Shown: positions 1 to 6,618 of the stretch, in pieces
Position numbering within the stretch: position 1 is the stretch's first letter
Layout: every line of letters begins with the position of its first letter
Assembly (NCBI GenBank): GCA_045636205.1
Contig: JAZTXE010000059.1
Span: forward strand, 1-9,442
DNA length: 9,442 nt
Source of the DNA: JAZRUF01 sp045636205
GTDB lineage: Bacteria > Bacillota > Clostridia > Oscillospirales > JAAYXM01
Direction: 5' to 3'
Made by a program: the position numbers and the translations under genes
Notes under the pieces: model-generated
Database searches by the model: none
Told to the model about the DNA's origin: nothing
Seen by the model: only the letters and a program-made list of their open reading frames with translations

Positions 1-1274
1 TAACCGGATTTACATCGGGCATCGCGGTTATAATCGCCGCGGGTCAGATAGATAATTTCTTCGGCGTAACCTCTCAGGGCGGCTCGCTGGTCGAAAAGCT
101 CATGAGCTACGGTCAGCTTGGATTTTCACCTGATTGGCTCACCGTCATAATCGGACTTGCGGTTATCATACTCATGATAATTTTCCCGAAAAAGTGGAAT
201 GCAGTGGTTCCCGCATCACTTGTCGGCATAATCCTTGCAACCGCAGCTTGCATGATATTTAAGCTCGATGTTGCAACCGTCGGCGAAATCCCCAAGAGCC
301 TTATGCTCGATGACCGTCTGCGCCTTGGGGATATAAACCTTGCAGAGATTACCGGTCTTATCGCGCCTGCAATAAGTATTGCAGCACTTGGCATGGTCGA
401 AAGCCTGCTGTGCGGCGCAAGCGCGGGACGTATGACCCGCGTAAGACTTGACAGTGACCGTGAGCTCGTCGCTCAGGGCATAGGAAACCTCATAGTTCCG
501 TTCTTTGGCGGTATCCCGGCAACCGCTGCGATTGCGCGTACAAGCGTTGCTATAAAGTCCGGAGCACGCACCCGCCTTACCGGCATCATCCATGCGCTCG
601 GCCTCCTCATATCCATGCTGGTTCTCGGACCGGTTATGTCACGCATTCCGCTGAGTGCCCTCGCGGGTGTCCTTATAGTAACCGCATGGCGCATGAACGA
701 GTGGGAAGCTATTGAGTATATGTTCAAGAAAAAATTCAAGAGCGCTATCTTTAAATTCTTGCTCACCATGTTTGCTACCATCTTCTTTGATTTGACAGTT
801 GCAATCCTCATAGGTGTAGTATGCGCGCTTGTGTTCATGGTCGCGCGTATGTCGCGCCTTAAAATAAACTATGACGTGGTTGATCCGTCCCGCCTCGGCG
901 TAGAGTCCGAAGCGCTTGCATCCCGCACTGAGAACGCGATAGTCGCATATATCTCAGGTCCGCTGATTTTTGCAAATACTCAGGCGGTAGAGGAGATTGC
1001 CGCAAAGGTCGAGGGATATAAAACCGTATATCTTTCAATGCGCGGTGTGCCCAATATTGATATATCCGGCGCTCAGGCGCTCAGCGAGCTTCTTGAGCAG
1101 CTTCTCTCTTCAGGTAAGGAAGTGTTCTTGAGCGGTATCGCCCAGGATGCTATGGAGACCATAACACGCAGCGGTATCTTAGAGCAGATAGGCGAGGACC
1201 ATTTCTACTGGAGCGTTGAACGCGCTCTTATGGGACGCGCACCCGGGTTTGACAGAGTACCGGTCGGAGAATAA
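1..1274 (+). CDS. SulP-family inorganic anion transporter with STAS domain (5' partial)
   Basis: This is a membrane transporter of the SLC26/SulP type, which moves sulfate, bicarbonate or similar anions; the substrate cannot be read from sequence. The reading frame is already open at base 3 with the family motif GFTSGIAV, so the start lies upstream and roughly 130 residues are missing from a protein normally near 560. Visible are 423 residues. Several hydrophobic segments fill fragment residues about 1-283. The SulP core signature ESLLCGASAGRMT is at 133-145, and FGGIPATAAIARTS is at 168-181. A cytoplasmic STAS domain covers about 310-410, with the motif DISG (D353, S355) where anti-sigma antagonists of this fold carry a phosphorylatable serine. 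The gene ends at TAA 1272-1274, directly before a hairpin terminator. An internal ATG at 102 is not the start. Family call is firm; substrate is unknown. Confidence 0.93.
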   Translation, partial: TGFTSGIAVIIAAGQIDNFFGVTSQGGSLVEKLMSYGQLGFSPDWLTVIIGLAVIILMIIFPKKWNAVVPASLVGIILATAACMIFKLDVATVGEIPKSLMLDDRLRLGDINLAEITGLIAPAISIAALGMVESLLCGASAGRMTRVRLDSDRELVAQGIGNLIVPFFGGIPATAAIARTSVAIKSGARTRLTGIIHALGLLISMLVLGPVMSRIPLSALAGVLIVTAWRMNEWEAIEYMFKKKFKSAIFKFLLTMFATIFFDLTVAILIGVVCALVFMVARMSRLKINYDVVDPSRLGVESEALASRTENAIVAYISGPLIFANTQAVEEIAAKVEGYKTVYLSMRGVPNIDISGAQALSELLEQLLSSGKEVFLSGIAQDAMETITRSGILEQIGEDHFYWSVERALMGRAPGFDRVPVGE

Positions 1275-1276
1275 TA

Positions 1277-1307
1277 AAAAAGGATGCAGTTTGACTGCAT
1301 CCTTTTT
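1277..1307. terminator. Bidirectional intrinsic terminator
   Basis: A perfect 13-bp inverted repeat (AAAAAGGATGCAG, TTTGA loop, CTGCATCCTTTTT) lies between two convergent genes. It begins 2 nt after the SulP stop and ends 15 nt before the stop of the minus-strand gene. The A-run on one arm and T-run on the other give a U-tract in both directions, so it can end both transcripts. Confidence 0.92.
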
Positions 1308-1322
1308 GTGTACTTGCACGCA

Positions 1323-1763
1323 TTATAAAAACTTTCGCATAACTTCGATGGATTGCTGCTCTGTCTGCATAAGCTTATCCGCCAAATCGCGCACCTTCGG
1401 GTCAACCTGTGCGTTCTGGTGAAGCGAGCGCGTCAGGTCAATTACGCCCATGTTGGCACCCTCCATCATCATCTGCGCGATGTGTGTGGGGGATTTGTCC
1501 ATCATAAGATTCATCTTCACCGATGCGCGAAGCCCAAACCGCCCAAGTGCAGACGCAGAGTCGGCAGAACGTCCGCGGCTTTGAATTTCGCGCTCAATCT
1601 CAGCTTCCATTGCACGGTAATTGTGCAACTGCGCTGAAAGCTCTTTTTTTAAGTTGTCATCCTGAGCTTTTTCGTGGAGAGTGTTGATGGCATTAATGCC
1701 CATTTCCGCATTTTTGTAAAGCTCATTTAACAGGTCCATGCTTCTCTCGTCTATGTTTGACAT
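1323..1763 (-). CDS. Uncharacterised clostridial ferritin-like four-helix protein
   Basis: A 146-residue soluble protein with no signal peptide or membrane segment. It is almost entirely amphipathic helix: roughly residues 5-31, 35-63, 91-117 and 121-145, consistent with a four-helix bundle. The two halves start alike (LYKNAEMGINAI at about 15-26; MMEGANMGVIDL at about 99-110), suggesting internal duplication of a helical hairpin. Acidic and His residues on the helices (E20, H47, E53, E101, E135) sit where ferritin-like folds of the DUF2383 type place metal ligands, but I cannot confirm a metal site. It resembles hypothetical proteins I recall from many Clostridia. I chose the second ATG (1763): the AAGGG Shine-Dalgarno at 1776-1780 directly abuts the first ATG at 1775, leaving no spacing, but sits 12 nt from the second. 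The gene converges on SulP and diverges from lepA. Function is unknown. Confidence 0.82.
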   Translation of the reverse strand: MSNIDERSMDLLNELYKNAEMGINAINTLHEKAQDDNLKKELSAQLHNYRAMEAEIEREIQSRGRSADSASALGRFGLRASVKMNLMMDKSPTHIAQMMMEGANMGVIDLTRSLHQNAQVDPKVRDLADKLMQTEQQSIEVMRKFL

Positions 1764-1775
1764 ATTATTACGCAT

Positions 1776-1780
1776 CCCTT
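1776..1780 (-). promoter_or_regulatory. Ribosome binding site deciding the start of the four-helix protein
   Basis: On the minus strand this reads AAGGG. It touches the upstream ATG (1773-1775) with zero spacing and stands 12 nt before the next in-frame ATG (1761-1763), so the shorter protein is preferred. The 12-nt spacing is longer than ideal, so the call is moderate. Confidence 0.55.
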
Positions 1781-1833
1781 CAAATGTTATAAATTATTCT
1801 TTTCCCAAGAGTGTGAAAAATATGTATTTGCTG

Positions 1834-1862
1834 TTCCATTTAATTTTAAAATGGTGTATAAT
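1834..1862 (+). promoter_or_regulatory. Probable sigma-A promoter for the lepA operon
   Basis: A perfect -10 hexamer TATAAT lies at 1857-1862. At 17-bp spacing the -35 position is a poor TTCCAT (1834-1839); a better-looking TTGCTG at 1828-1833 would need an unusable 23-bp spacer. The inferred transcription start is near 1869, giving a leader of about 28 nt before the lepA TTG. The spacer is AT-rich and bounded by an inverted repeat, CCATTT (1836-1841) and AAATGG (1849-1854). Confidence 0.6.
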
Positions 1863-1882
1863 ATTATTAACTGTAAATGTAT

Positions 1883-1889
1883 GAGGTGA
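1883..1889 (+). promoter_or_regulatory. Ribosome binding site for lepA (TTG start)
   Basis: GAGGTGA is an excellent Shine-Dalgarno match, placed 7 nt before TTG 1897. No in-frame ATG lies nearby, and the TTG codon begins the conserved N-terminus MSKKELIRNFSIIAHIDHGK, so the weak start codon is supported. Confidence 0.85.
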
Positions 1890-1896
1890 ACTTAAA

Positions 1897-3702
1897 TTGT
1901 CTAAGAAAGAGCTTATACGCAATTTTTCAATTATCGCGCATATTGACCACGGTAAATCCACTCTGGCAGACCGTCTGCTTGAGCATTGCAATGCGGTCAC
2001 CTCGCGCGAAATGGAAAATCAGCTTTTAGATAATATGGAGCTTGAGCGCGAGCGCGGCATAACCATTAAAGCGCGTGCAGTAAAGCTTCAATATAACGCC
2101 AAGGACGGAAATGAATACACCCTTAATCTGATTGACACCCCGGGTCACGTGGACTTCAACTACGAGGTTTCACGCTCCCTTGCCGCGTGCGAGGGCGCGA
2201 TACTCGTAGTAGATGCTGCGCAGGGTATAGAGGCGCAAACGCTTGCAAATACTTATCTGGCTATCGAGCATGGGCTTGAGGTGGTGCCGGTGGTTAATAA
2301 AATTGACCTGCCCAGCGCAGACCCCGAGCGCGTAATACATGAGATTGAGGATATAATCGGAATACCCGCAGAGGATGCACCGCTCGTATCCGCGAAAATG
2401 GGAATAAATATCGAGGGCGTGCTCGAGAAGGTCGTCGAGGCGGTTCCTGCACCTGGCGGAGATGAGACCGCGCCGCTCAAAGCTATAATATTTGACAGCC
2501 AGTACGACGCTTACCGCGGCGTAATAGTCTATATCCGCGTTATGGACGGTGCAATCCGTCCGGGTATGAATGTGCGCATGATGGCGACGGGCGCTGAGTT
2601 TAACGTCGTCGAGTGCGGATACCTGCGTCCGCTCGGTATGGAGCCGTGCGCGGAGCTTTCTGCGGGTGAAGTAGGCTACTTTACTGCGAGCATCAAAAAC
2701 GTAAAGGACACTCAGGTGGGCGATACAGTGACCGGAGTTGAAAGCCCGGCTGCCGAGGCTCTGCCCGGCTACCGCAAGGTGCAGCCGATGGTGTTTTCAG
2801 GCGTATATCCGGCTGACGGTGCCAAGTATCCGGATCTGCGTGACGCGCTGGACAAGCTTAAATTAAACGACGCGTCCTTAAGCTATGAACCTGAATCGTC
2901 GGTAGCTCTCGGCTTCGGCTTCCGTTGCGGATTTTTGGGGCTTCTGCATATGGAGATTATTCAGGAGCGCTTGGAGCGCGAGTATAATCTTGACCTTATC
3001 ACCACCGCGCCGAGCGTTATTTATAAAATTAAAAAGACAAATGGCGAGACGGTCATGATAGATAACCCGCTAAACTATCCGTCACCTACCGAGATTGAGT
3101 GGGCGGAGGAGCCGTTTGTCGCGGCAAATATTATAACTCCGACTGACTACGTCGGAAATATAATGGACTTGTGTCAGGACCGCCGCGGTGTGTTCAAGGA
3201 CATGAAGTACCTTGAGGAAACCCGTGTCGAGCTCCATTATGACCTGCCACTCAACGAAATTATATACGACTTTTTTGACGCGCTTAAATCCCGCACACGC
3301 GGCTACGCATCGCTTGACTATGAGCTGACCGGCTATCGCAAGTCAGACCTTGTAAAGCTCGATATTATGCTAAACGGTGACGTAGTCGATGCGCTCAGCT
3401 TTATCGTGCACACGGAAAAAGCATATGCGCGCGCACGACGCATAGCCGAAAAACTCAAGGAGAATATCCCGCGCCAGCTCTTTGAGATACCGGTTCAGGC
3501 GACAATCGGCAATAAAATCATCGCACGTGAAACCGTAAAGGCGCTTCGTAAGGACGTTCTTGCAAAGTGCTACGGCGGTGACATCACGCGTAAGAAAAAG
3601 CTGCTTGAAAAGCAGAAGGAAGGTAAAAAGCGCATGCGCAGCCTGGGTACGGTTGAGGTTCCGCAGGAGGCGTTTATGGCGGTGCTTAAGTTAGATGAGT
3701 AG
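1897..3702 (+). CDS. lepA: Elongation factor 4 (LepA), ribosome back-translocase GTPase
   Basis: LepA/EF4 is a translational GTPase that binds the ribosome, can back-translocate stalled or mistranslocated ribosomes, and contributes to 30S biogenesis. The 601-residue length is typical. The GTPase motifs are intact: G1 AHIDHGKS (14-21), G2 RERGITI (51-57), G3 DTPGH (80-84), G4 NKID (134-137) and G5 SAK (165-167). The rest follows the family order of beta-barrel domain II, EF-G-like domains III and V, and the LepA-specific C-terminal domain ending in a Lys/Arg-rich stretch (GGDITRKKKLLEKQKEGKKR) and AFMAVLKLDE. The start is TTG, chosen from the GAGGTGA site and N-terminal conservation. It is the first gene of an operon; hemW follows after 14 nt. 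Nothing is missing or broken. Confidence 0.98.
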   Translation: MSKKELIRNFSIIAHIDHGKSTLADRLLEHCNAVTSREMENQLLDNMELERERGITIKARAVKLQYNAKDGNEYTLNLIDTPGHVDFNYEVSRSLAACEGAILVVDAAQGIEAQTLANTYLAIEHGLEVVPVVNKIDLPSADPERVIHEIEDIIGIPAEDAPLVSAKMGINIEGVLEKVVEAVPAPGGDETAPLKAIIFDSQYDAYRGVIVYIRVMDGAIRPGMNVRMMATGAEFNVVECGYLRPLGMEPCAELSAGEVGYFTASIKNVKDTQVGDTVTGVESPAAEALPGYRKVQPMVFSGVYPADGAKYPDLRDALDKLKLNDASLSYEPESSVALGFGFRCGFLGLLHMEIIQERLEREYNLDLITTAPSVIYKIKKTNGETVMIDNPLNYPSPTEIEWAEEPFVAANIITPTDYVGNIMDLCQDRRGVFKDMKYLEETRVELHYDLPLNEIIYDFFDALKSRTRGYASLDYELTGYRKSDLVKLDIMLNGDVVDALSFIVHTEKAYARARRIAEKLKENIPRQLFEIPVQATIGNKIIARETVKALRKDVLAKCYGGDITRKKKLLEKQKEGKKRMRSLGTVEVPQEAFMAVLKLDE

Positions 3703-3705
3703 AAT

Positions 3706-3712
3706 GAGGTGA
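3706..3712 (+). promoter_or_regulatory. Ribosome binding site for hemW (GTG start)
   Basis: GAGGTGA again, inside the 14-nt gap after the lepA stop. The GAGG core is 7 nt from GTG 3717, the only start codon that begins the conserved MRPLGIYIHIPFCKTKCDYC in frame. Confidence 0.8.
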
Positions 3713-3716
3713 GCTT

Positions 3717-4910
3717 GTGCGCCCGCTTGGCATATACATCCATATACCTTTTTGCAAAACAAAATGCGATTACTGTGATTTTTATTCGAAACCCTGCGTC
3801 AAAGCGGATGTGAATGAGTATGTAAAAGCACTCACCGCGCATCTTGACGAGGCAAATCTCAAAAACTCGGATTACGAGGTGGATACAATCTACTTCGGCG
3901 GCGGTACGCCGACAATTATAGGTGAGCGAAATCTTATAAAAATCGCAAATGCAATATACAAAAACTTCAAGGTTTTAAAGGACTGCGAAACCACGCTTGA
4001 GGCAAACCCGAATACGGTTACGTACCCGATGCTCAAAAAGCTCATGAAGGCAGGTTTTAACCGCATATCCTTCGGTGTCCAGTCCTCAAACCCGTTTGAA
4101 CTTAAAGAACTCGGCAGAACGCATACCTTTGACCAGGCGCAGCAGGCGGTTGAGCTTGCGCGCCGCGCGGGGTTTAAAAACATATCACTTGACTTGATGT
4201 ACGGTCTGCCCGGTCAGAGTGAGAAAACATGGCAGCGCTCGCTTGAGGATATAGTCGCGCTTGAACCTGAGCATATCTCATGCTATGCCCTAAAGCTTGA
4301 GGAGGGAACACCCATGTGCCGCAATGCGGCGGCGTACGACCTCCCGGACGATGATAAAATGGCGGATTTTTATCTGATGGCGGTCGAGTATCTTCAAAAG
4401 GCGGGGTATCGCCAGTATGAGATTTCAAATTTTGCAAAGCCCGGGATGGAATCAAAACACAACTTAAAGTATTGGACGCTCAGTGACTATTGGGGCTTCG
4501 GACCGTCCGCGCATTCCATGATTGGTAAAAAACGCTTCAGCTACGTGCGTGACACCCGCGGGTATATTGACGGTGTCCTAAATCACGATACCGTAGTGGA
4601 TAAATCCGAGGAGTGCAACAGTACGTCCGAGCGCGCGGGGGAGTATCTCATGCTTGCGCTTCGTACGGTGGATGGTATTTGTGCCGAAACCGTGGAGAAA
4701 AAATACCTGACGTACTTTGACGAAATTGAAAAATGCCTGCTTAAATATCATAAGTACGGCTACGTGGAGTTTGACGGCGAAAAATGGCGCCTTACCCCGA
4801 AAGGCTTTTTAATATCAAATACCATAATCTCCGAGGTACTTATTGCACTTGAAAATTCACGCAGTATAGTAAATAAAAACATGTATAAAAGACCCGAAGA
4901 AAGGATGTAG
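3717..4910 (+). CDS. hemW: Radical SAM heme chaperone HemW (formerly annotated HemN-like)
   Basis: HemW is a radical S-adenosylmethionine protein that binds heme and delivers it to membrane hemoproteins. It is often mislabelled as oxygen-independent coproporphyrinogen III oxidase (HemN). The 397-residue length fits HemW. Visible motifs are the [4Fe-4S] triad CKTKCDYC (C13, C17, C20), the SAM-binding GGGTPT (61-66), ISFGVQS (117-123), LDLMYGLPGQ (158-167), and the HemW heme-binding motif HNLKYW (H248, N249, Y252, W253). The last motif argues for HemW over true HemN, as does the absence of the extra downstream cysteine of HemN's CxxxCxxCxC. A winged-helix-like C-terminal region follows. The start is GTG. 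It lies 14 nt after lepA and 6 nt before the ACT gene, whose Shine-Dalgarno is inside the end of hemW. Pairing with lepA is common in Firmicutes. Confidence 0.95.
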   Translation: MRPLGIYIHIPFCKTKCDYCDFYSKPCVKADVNEYVKALTAHLDEANLKNSDYEVDTIYFGGGTPTIIGERNLIKIANAIYKNFKVLKDCETTLEANPNTVTYPMLKKLMKAGFNRISFGVQSSNPFELKELGRTHTFDQAQQAVELARRAGFKNISLDLMYGLPGQSEKTWQRSLEDIVALEPEHISCYALKLEEGTPMCRNAAAYDLPDDDKMADFYLMAVEYLQKAGYRQYEISNFAKPGMESKHNLKYWTLSDYWGFGPSAHSMIGKKRFSYVRDTRGYIDGVLNHDTVVDKSEECNSTSERAGEYLMLALRTVDGICAETVEKKYLTYFDEIEKCLLKYHKYGYVEFDGEKWRLTPKGFLISNTIISEVLIALENSRSIVNKNMYKRPEERM

Positions 4911-4916
4911 AAGAAA

Positions 4917-5186
4917 ATGAGAGCAATTATAACTGTTATCGGTAAGGATACCACAGGTATTATCGCGCAGGTGTCCGACGTACTGTGGAAAAACAGCGTA
5001 AACATTGTTGATATAACCCAGAGCGTTCTGGACGATTTGTTTGTCATGGTCATGCTTGCGGATATTTCAAAGAGCAAGTTGGCTTTTCCGGAGCTTTCCG
5101 GTAAGGTGACCGGACTTGGCGATGAGCTCGGACTTAAAATACATATGATGCACGAGGATGTTTTTAACTCCATGCACAGAATTTAA
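4917..5186 (+). CDS. Small ACT-domain protein (UPF0237 family)
   Basis: A single ACT domain of 89 residues, the ligand-binding fold used in amino-acid sensing. The N-terminal strand runs into the typical loop GKDTTGIIAQVS (9-20), where ACT dimers bind small effectors, followed by helix, strand VNIVDITQS (28-36), strand DLFVMVMLADI (40-50), a helix, and strand LKIHMMHEDVF (73-83). There is no catalytic or DNA-binding domain. Members of this family normally sit immediately before a UPF0210 gene, and the same is seen here: the next gene starts 13 nt downstream. The likely role is an effector-responsive partner or regulator of that protein; the ligand is unknown. Start ATG 4917 is preceded by AGGA at 4902-4905, inside the hemW stop region. 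Family call is strong, function is inferred. Confidence 0.92.
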   Translation: MRAIITVIGKDTTGIIAQVSDVLWKNSVNIVDITQSVLDDLFVMVMLADISKSKLAFPELSGKVTGLGDELGLKIHMMHEDVFNSMHRI

Positions 5187-5190
5187 GGGG
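5185..5190 (+). promoter_or_regulatory. Ribosome binding site setting the UPF0210 start at 5200
   Basis: AAGGGG overlaps the TAA stop of the ACT gene and stands 9 nt before ATG 5200. It supports this start over the in-frame ATG at 5158, which lies inside the ACT gene and lacks a comparable site. Confidence 0.75.
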
Positions 5191-5199
5191 TTTAGGACT

Positions 5200-6558
5200 A
5201 TGCTTAATTCATTTGATATACTCGAAACGATAAAAATGATAGAAGAGGAGCACCTGGATATACGCACAGTAACCATGGGAATCTCCCTGCGCGATTGCTG
5301 CGGAGGGGATATTGACCGCGTAGCGGATAAGGTCTACGATAAAATTACACGCTGCGCCGAGCGCCTTGTATCCGTAGGTGAGGAGATAGAGTGCGAGCTG
5401 GGTATCCCGATAATCAATAAGCGCGTTTCCGTAACGCCAATATCCATGCTTATGGACGCGTGTGACAGCTCTGACGCGGTTAAGCTTGCGCGCGCACTCG
5501 ACCGCGCCGCGCACACTATCGGCGTAAACTTCATAGGCGGTTACAGCGCTCTTGTGCACAAGGGTGAAACCATAGGCGATAAAAGGCTTATCGAATCCAT
5601 CCCCGAAGCGCTCAATGTTACCGAGCGCGTGTGCTCATCGGTAAACGTTGCAACTACTAAAGCCGGAATAAATATGGACGCGGTTGCCCGGATGGGCAAA
5701 ATCGTAAAGGATGCTGCTTATCTGACGCGTGACCGTGACTCTATCGGCTGCGCGAAGTTCGTTGTCTTTGCAAACGCGGTTGAGGATAACCCCTTCATGG
5801 CGGGCGCGTTCCACGGCGTAGGCGAGGGCGAGTGCGTAATAAACGTAGGTGTATCAGGCCCCGGCGTTGTGCAGAAGGCTATCCGCCGTGCCGGCGATTG
5901 TGACCTTGCAGTGCTTGCTGAGACGGTCAAACGCACCGCATTCAAGATAACGCGTATGGGCCAGCTGGTTGCGCAGGAGGCATCCAAACGCCTTAACGTG
6001 CCGTTTGGAATAGTTGACCTGTCGCTTGCGCCTACCCCGGCTATCGGTGACTCTGTCGCGCATATCCTGGAGGAGATGGGGCTTGAGTCCGTAGGTGCTC
6101 ACGGCACCACCGCAGCACTTGCGCTTTTAAATGACGCGGTAAAGAAAGGCGGCGTAATGGCATCCGCTCACGTGGGCGGTCTCAGTGGCGCATTTATCCC
6201 GGTAAGTGAGGATGCGGGCATGATTGATGCGGTCCGCGCGGGTGCGCTTTCATTTGATAAGCTTGAAGCTATGACCGCGGTATGCTCTGTCGGTCTTGAT
6301 ATGATTGCAGTGCCCGGTGACACACCTGCAGAGGTAATATCCGCAATTATTGCAGACGAAATTTCAATCGGCGTGGTAAACAACAAAACCACTGCTGTGC
6401 GCGTAATACCCGCGTACGGGAAGTCGGCGGGGGATGAGGTGTGCTACGGCGGTCTTCTCGGCTCTGCACCGATAATGAATTTAAATACAAACTCACCTGC
6501 GCGTTTTATCTCACGCGGAGGACGTGTGCCTGCGCCCATCCACAGCCAGAGAAACTAA
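5200..6558 (+). CDS. UPF0210 / DUF711 (PFL-like) protein of unknown function
   Basis: A 452-residue soluble protein of the UPF0210 family, whose structure resembles pyruvate formate-lyase; databases often call it 'PFL family protein' although no reaction is established. Conserved-looking blocks are TVTMGISLRDC (24-34 region, C33), NVGVSGPG (215-222), DLSLAPTPAIGDSVA (273-287), VGAHGTTAAL (298-307), ASAHVGGLSGAFIPVSEDAGM (321-341), VCSVGLDMIAVPGDT (361-375, C362), NNKTTAVRVIP (394-404), and a Gly-rich tail FISRGGRVPAPI (436-447). The tail is near where true glycyl-radical enzymes carry RVSGY, but that motif is absent. No activase gene is adjacent. Start 5200 is preferred because the 14 extra residues from 5158 would overlap the ACT gene. 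It is the last gene of the lepA operon, followed by a strong terminator. It probably acts with the ACT protein upstream. Confidence 0.93.
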   Translation: MLNSFDILETIKMIEEEHLDIRTVTMGISLRDCCGGDIDRVADKVYDKITRCAERLVSVGEEIECELGIPIINKRVSVTPISMLMDACDSSDAVKLARALDRAAHTIGVNFIGGYSALVHKGETIGDKRLIESIPEALNVTERVCSSVNVATTKAGINMDAVARMGKIVKDAAYLTRDRDSIGCAKFVVFANAVEDNPFMAGAFHGVGEGECVINVGVSGPGVVQKAIRRAGDCDLAVLAETVKRTAFKITRMGQLVAQEASKRLNVPFGIVDLSLAPTPAIGDSVAHILEEMGLESVGAHGTTAALALLNDAVKKGGVMASAHVGGLSGAFIPVSEDAGMIDAVRAGALSFDKLEAMTAVCSVGLDMIAVPGDTPAEVISAIIADEISIGVVNNKTTAVRVIPAYGKSAGDEVCYGGLLGSAPIMNLNTNSPARFISRGGRVPAPIHSQRN

Positions 6559-6565
6559 AAATACT

Positions 6566-6597
6566 AAAGTGCGCCGCTTGAAGATGCGGCGCACTTT
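6566..6597 (+). terminator. Intrinsic terminator ending the lepA operon
   Basis: A perfect 12-bp, GC-rich stem (AAAGTGCGCCGC with GCGGCGCACTTT) closes an 8-nt loop, starting 8 nt after the UPF0210 stop. The U-tract is short (TTTT at 6595-6598), so some read-through into tadA, which starts 20 nt later, is possible. Confidence 0.85.
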
Positions 6598-6603
6598 TGC
6601 AAA

Positions 6604-6610
6604 AAGGTGA
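6604..6610 (+). promoter_or_regulatory. Ribosome binding site setting the tadA start at 6619
   Basis: AAGGTGA lies 8 nt before ATG 6619. The in-frame GTG at 6607-6609 is part of this Shine-Dalgarno itself and so cannot be the start. Confidence 0.8.
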
Positions 6611-6618
6611 TTTTTACT

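Noticed and set aside
3717..4910. hemW as a true coproporphyrinogen III dehydrogenase (HemN)
   Set aside because: The HNxxYW motif and the CxxxCxxC triad without the fourth HemN cysteine fit the heme chaperone HemW.
5158..5199. Upstream in-frame ATG that would lengthen the UPF0210 protein by 14 residues
   Set aside because: It lies inside the ACT gene, lacks a good Shine-Dalgarno, and the extra residues do not look like the family N-terminus; ATG 5200 has AAGGGG at 9-nt spacing.
5209..5559. Long minus-strand open frame opposite the UPF0210 gene, and similar ones elsewhere
   Set aside because: These are shadows of the codon pattern of well-supported plus-strand genes, with no ribosome binding sites or recognisable protein features.
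5200..6558. UPF0210 protein as a genuine glycyl-radical enzyme
   Set aside because: The RVSGY-type glycyl-radical motif is absent and no activating radical SAM enzyme is adjacent; the nearby radical SAM gene is clearly HemW.
6607..6618. GTG start for tadA giving a 156-residue protein
   Set aside because: The GTG is part of the AAGGTGA ribosome binding site of the ATG at 6619.
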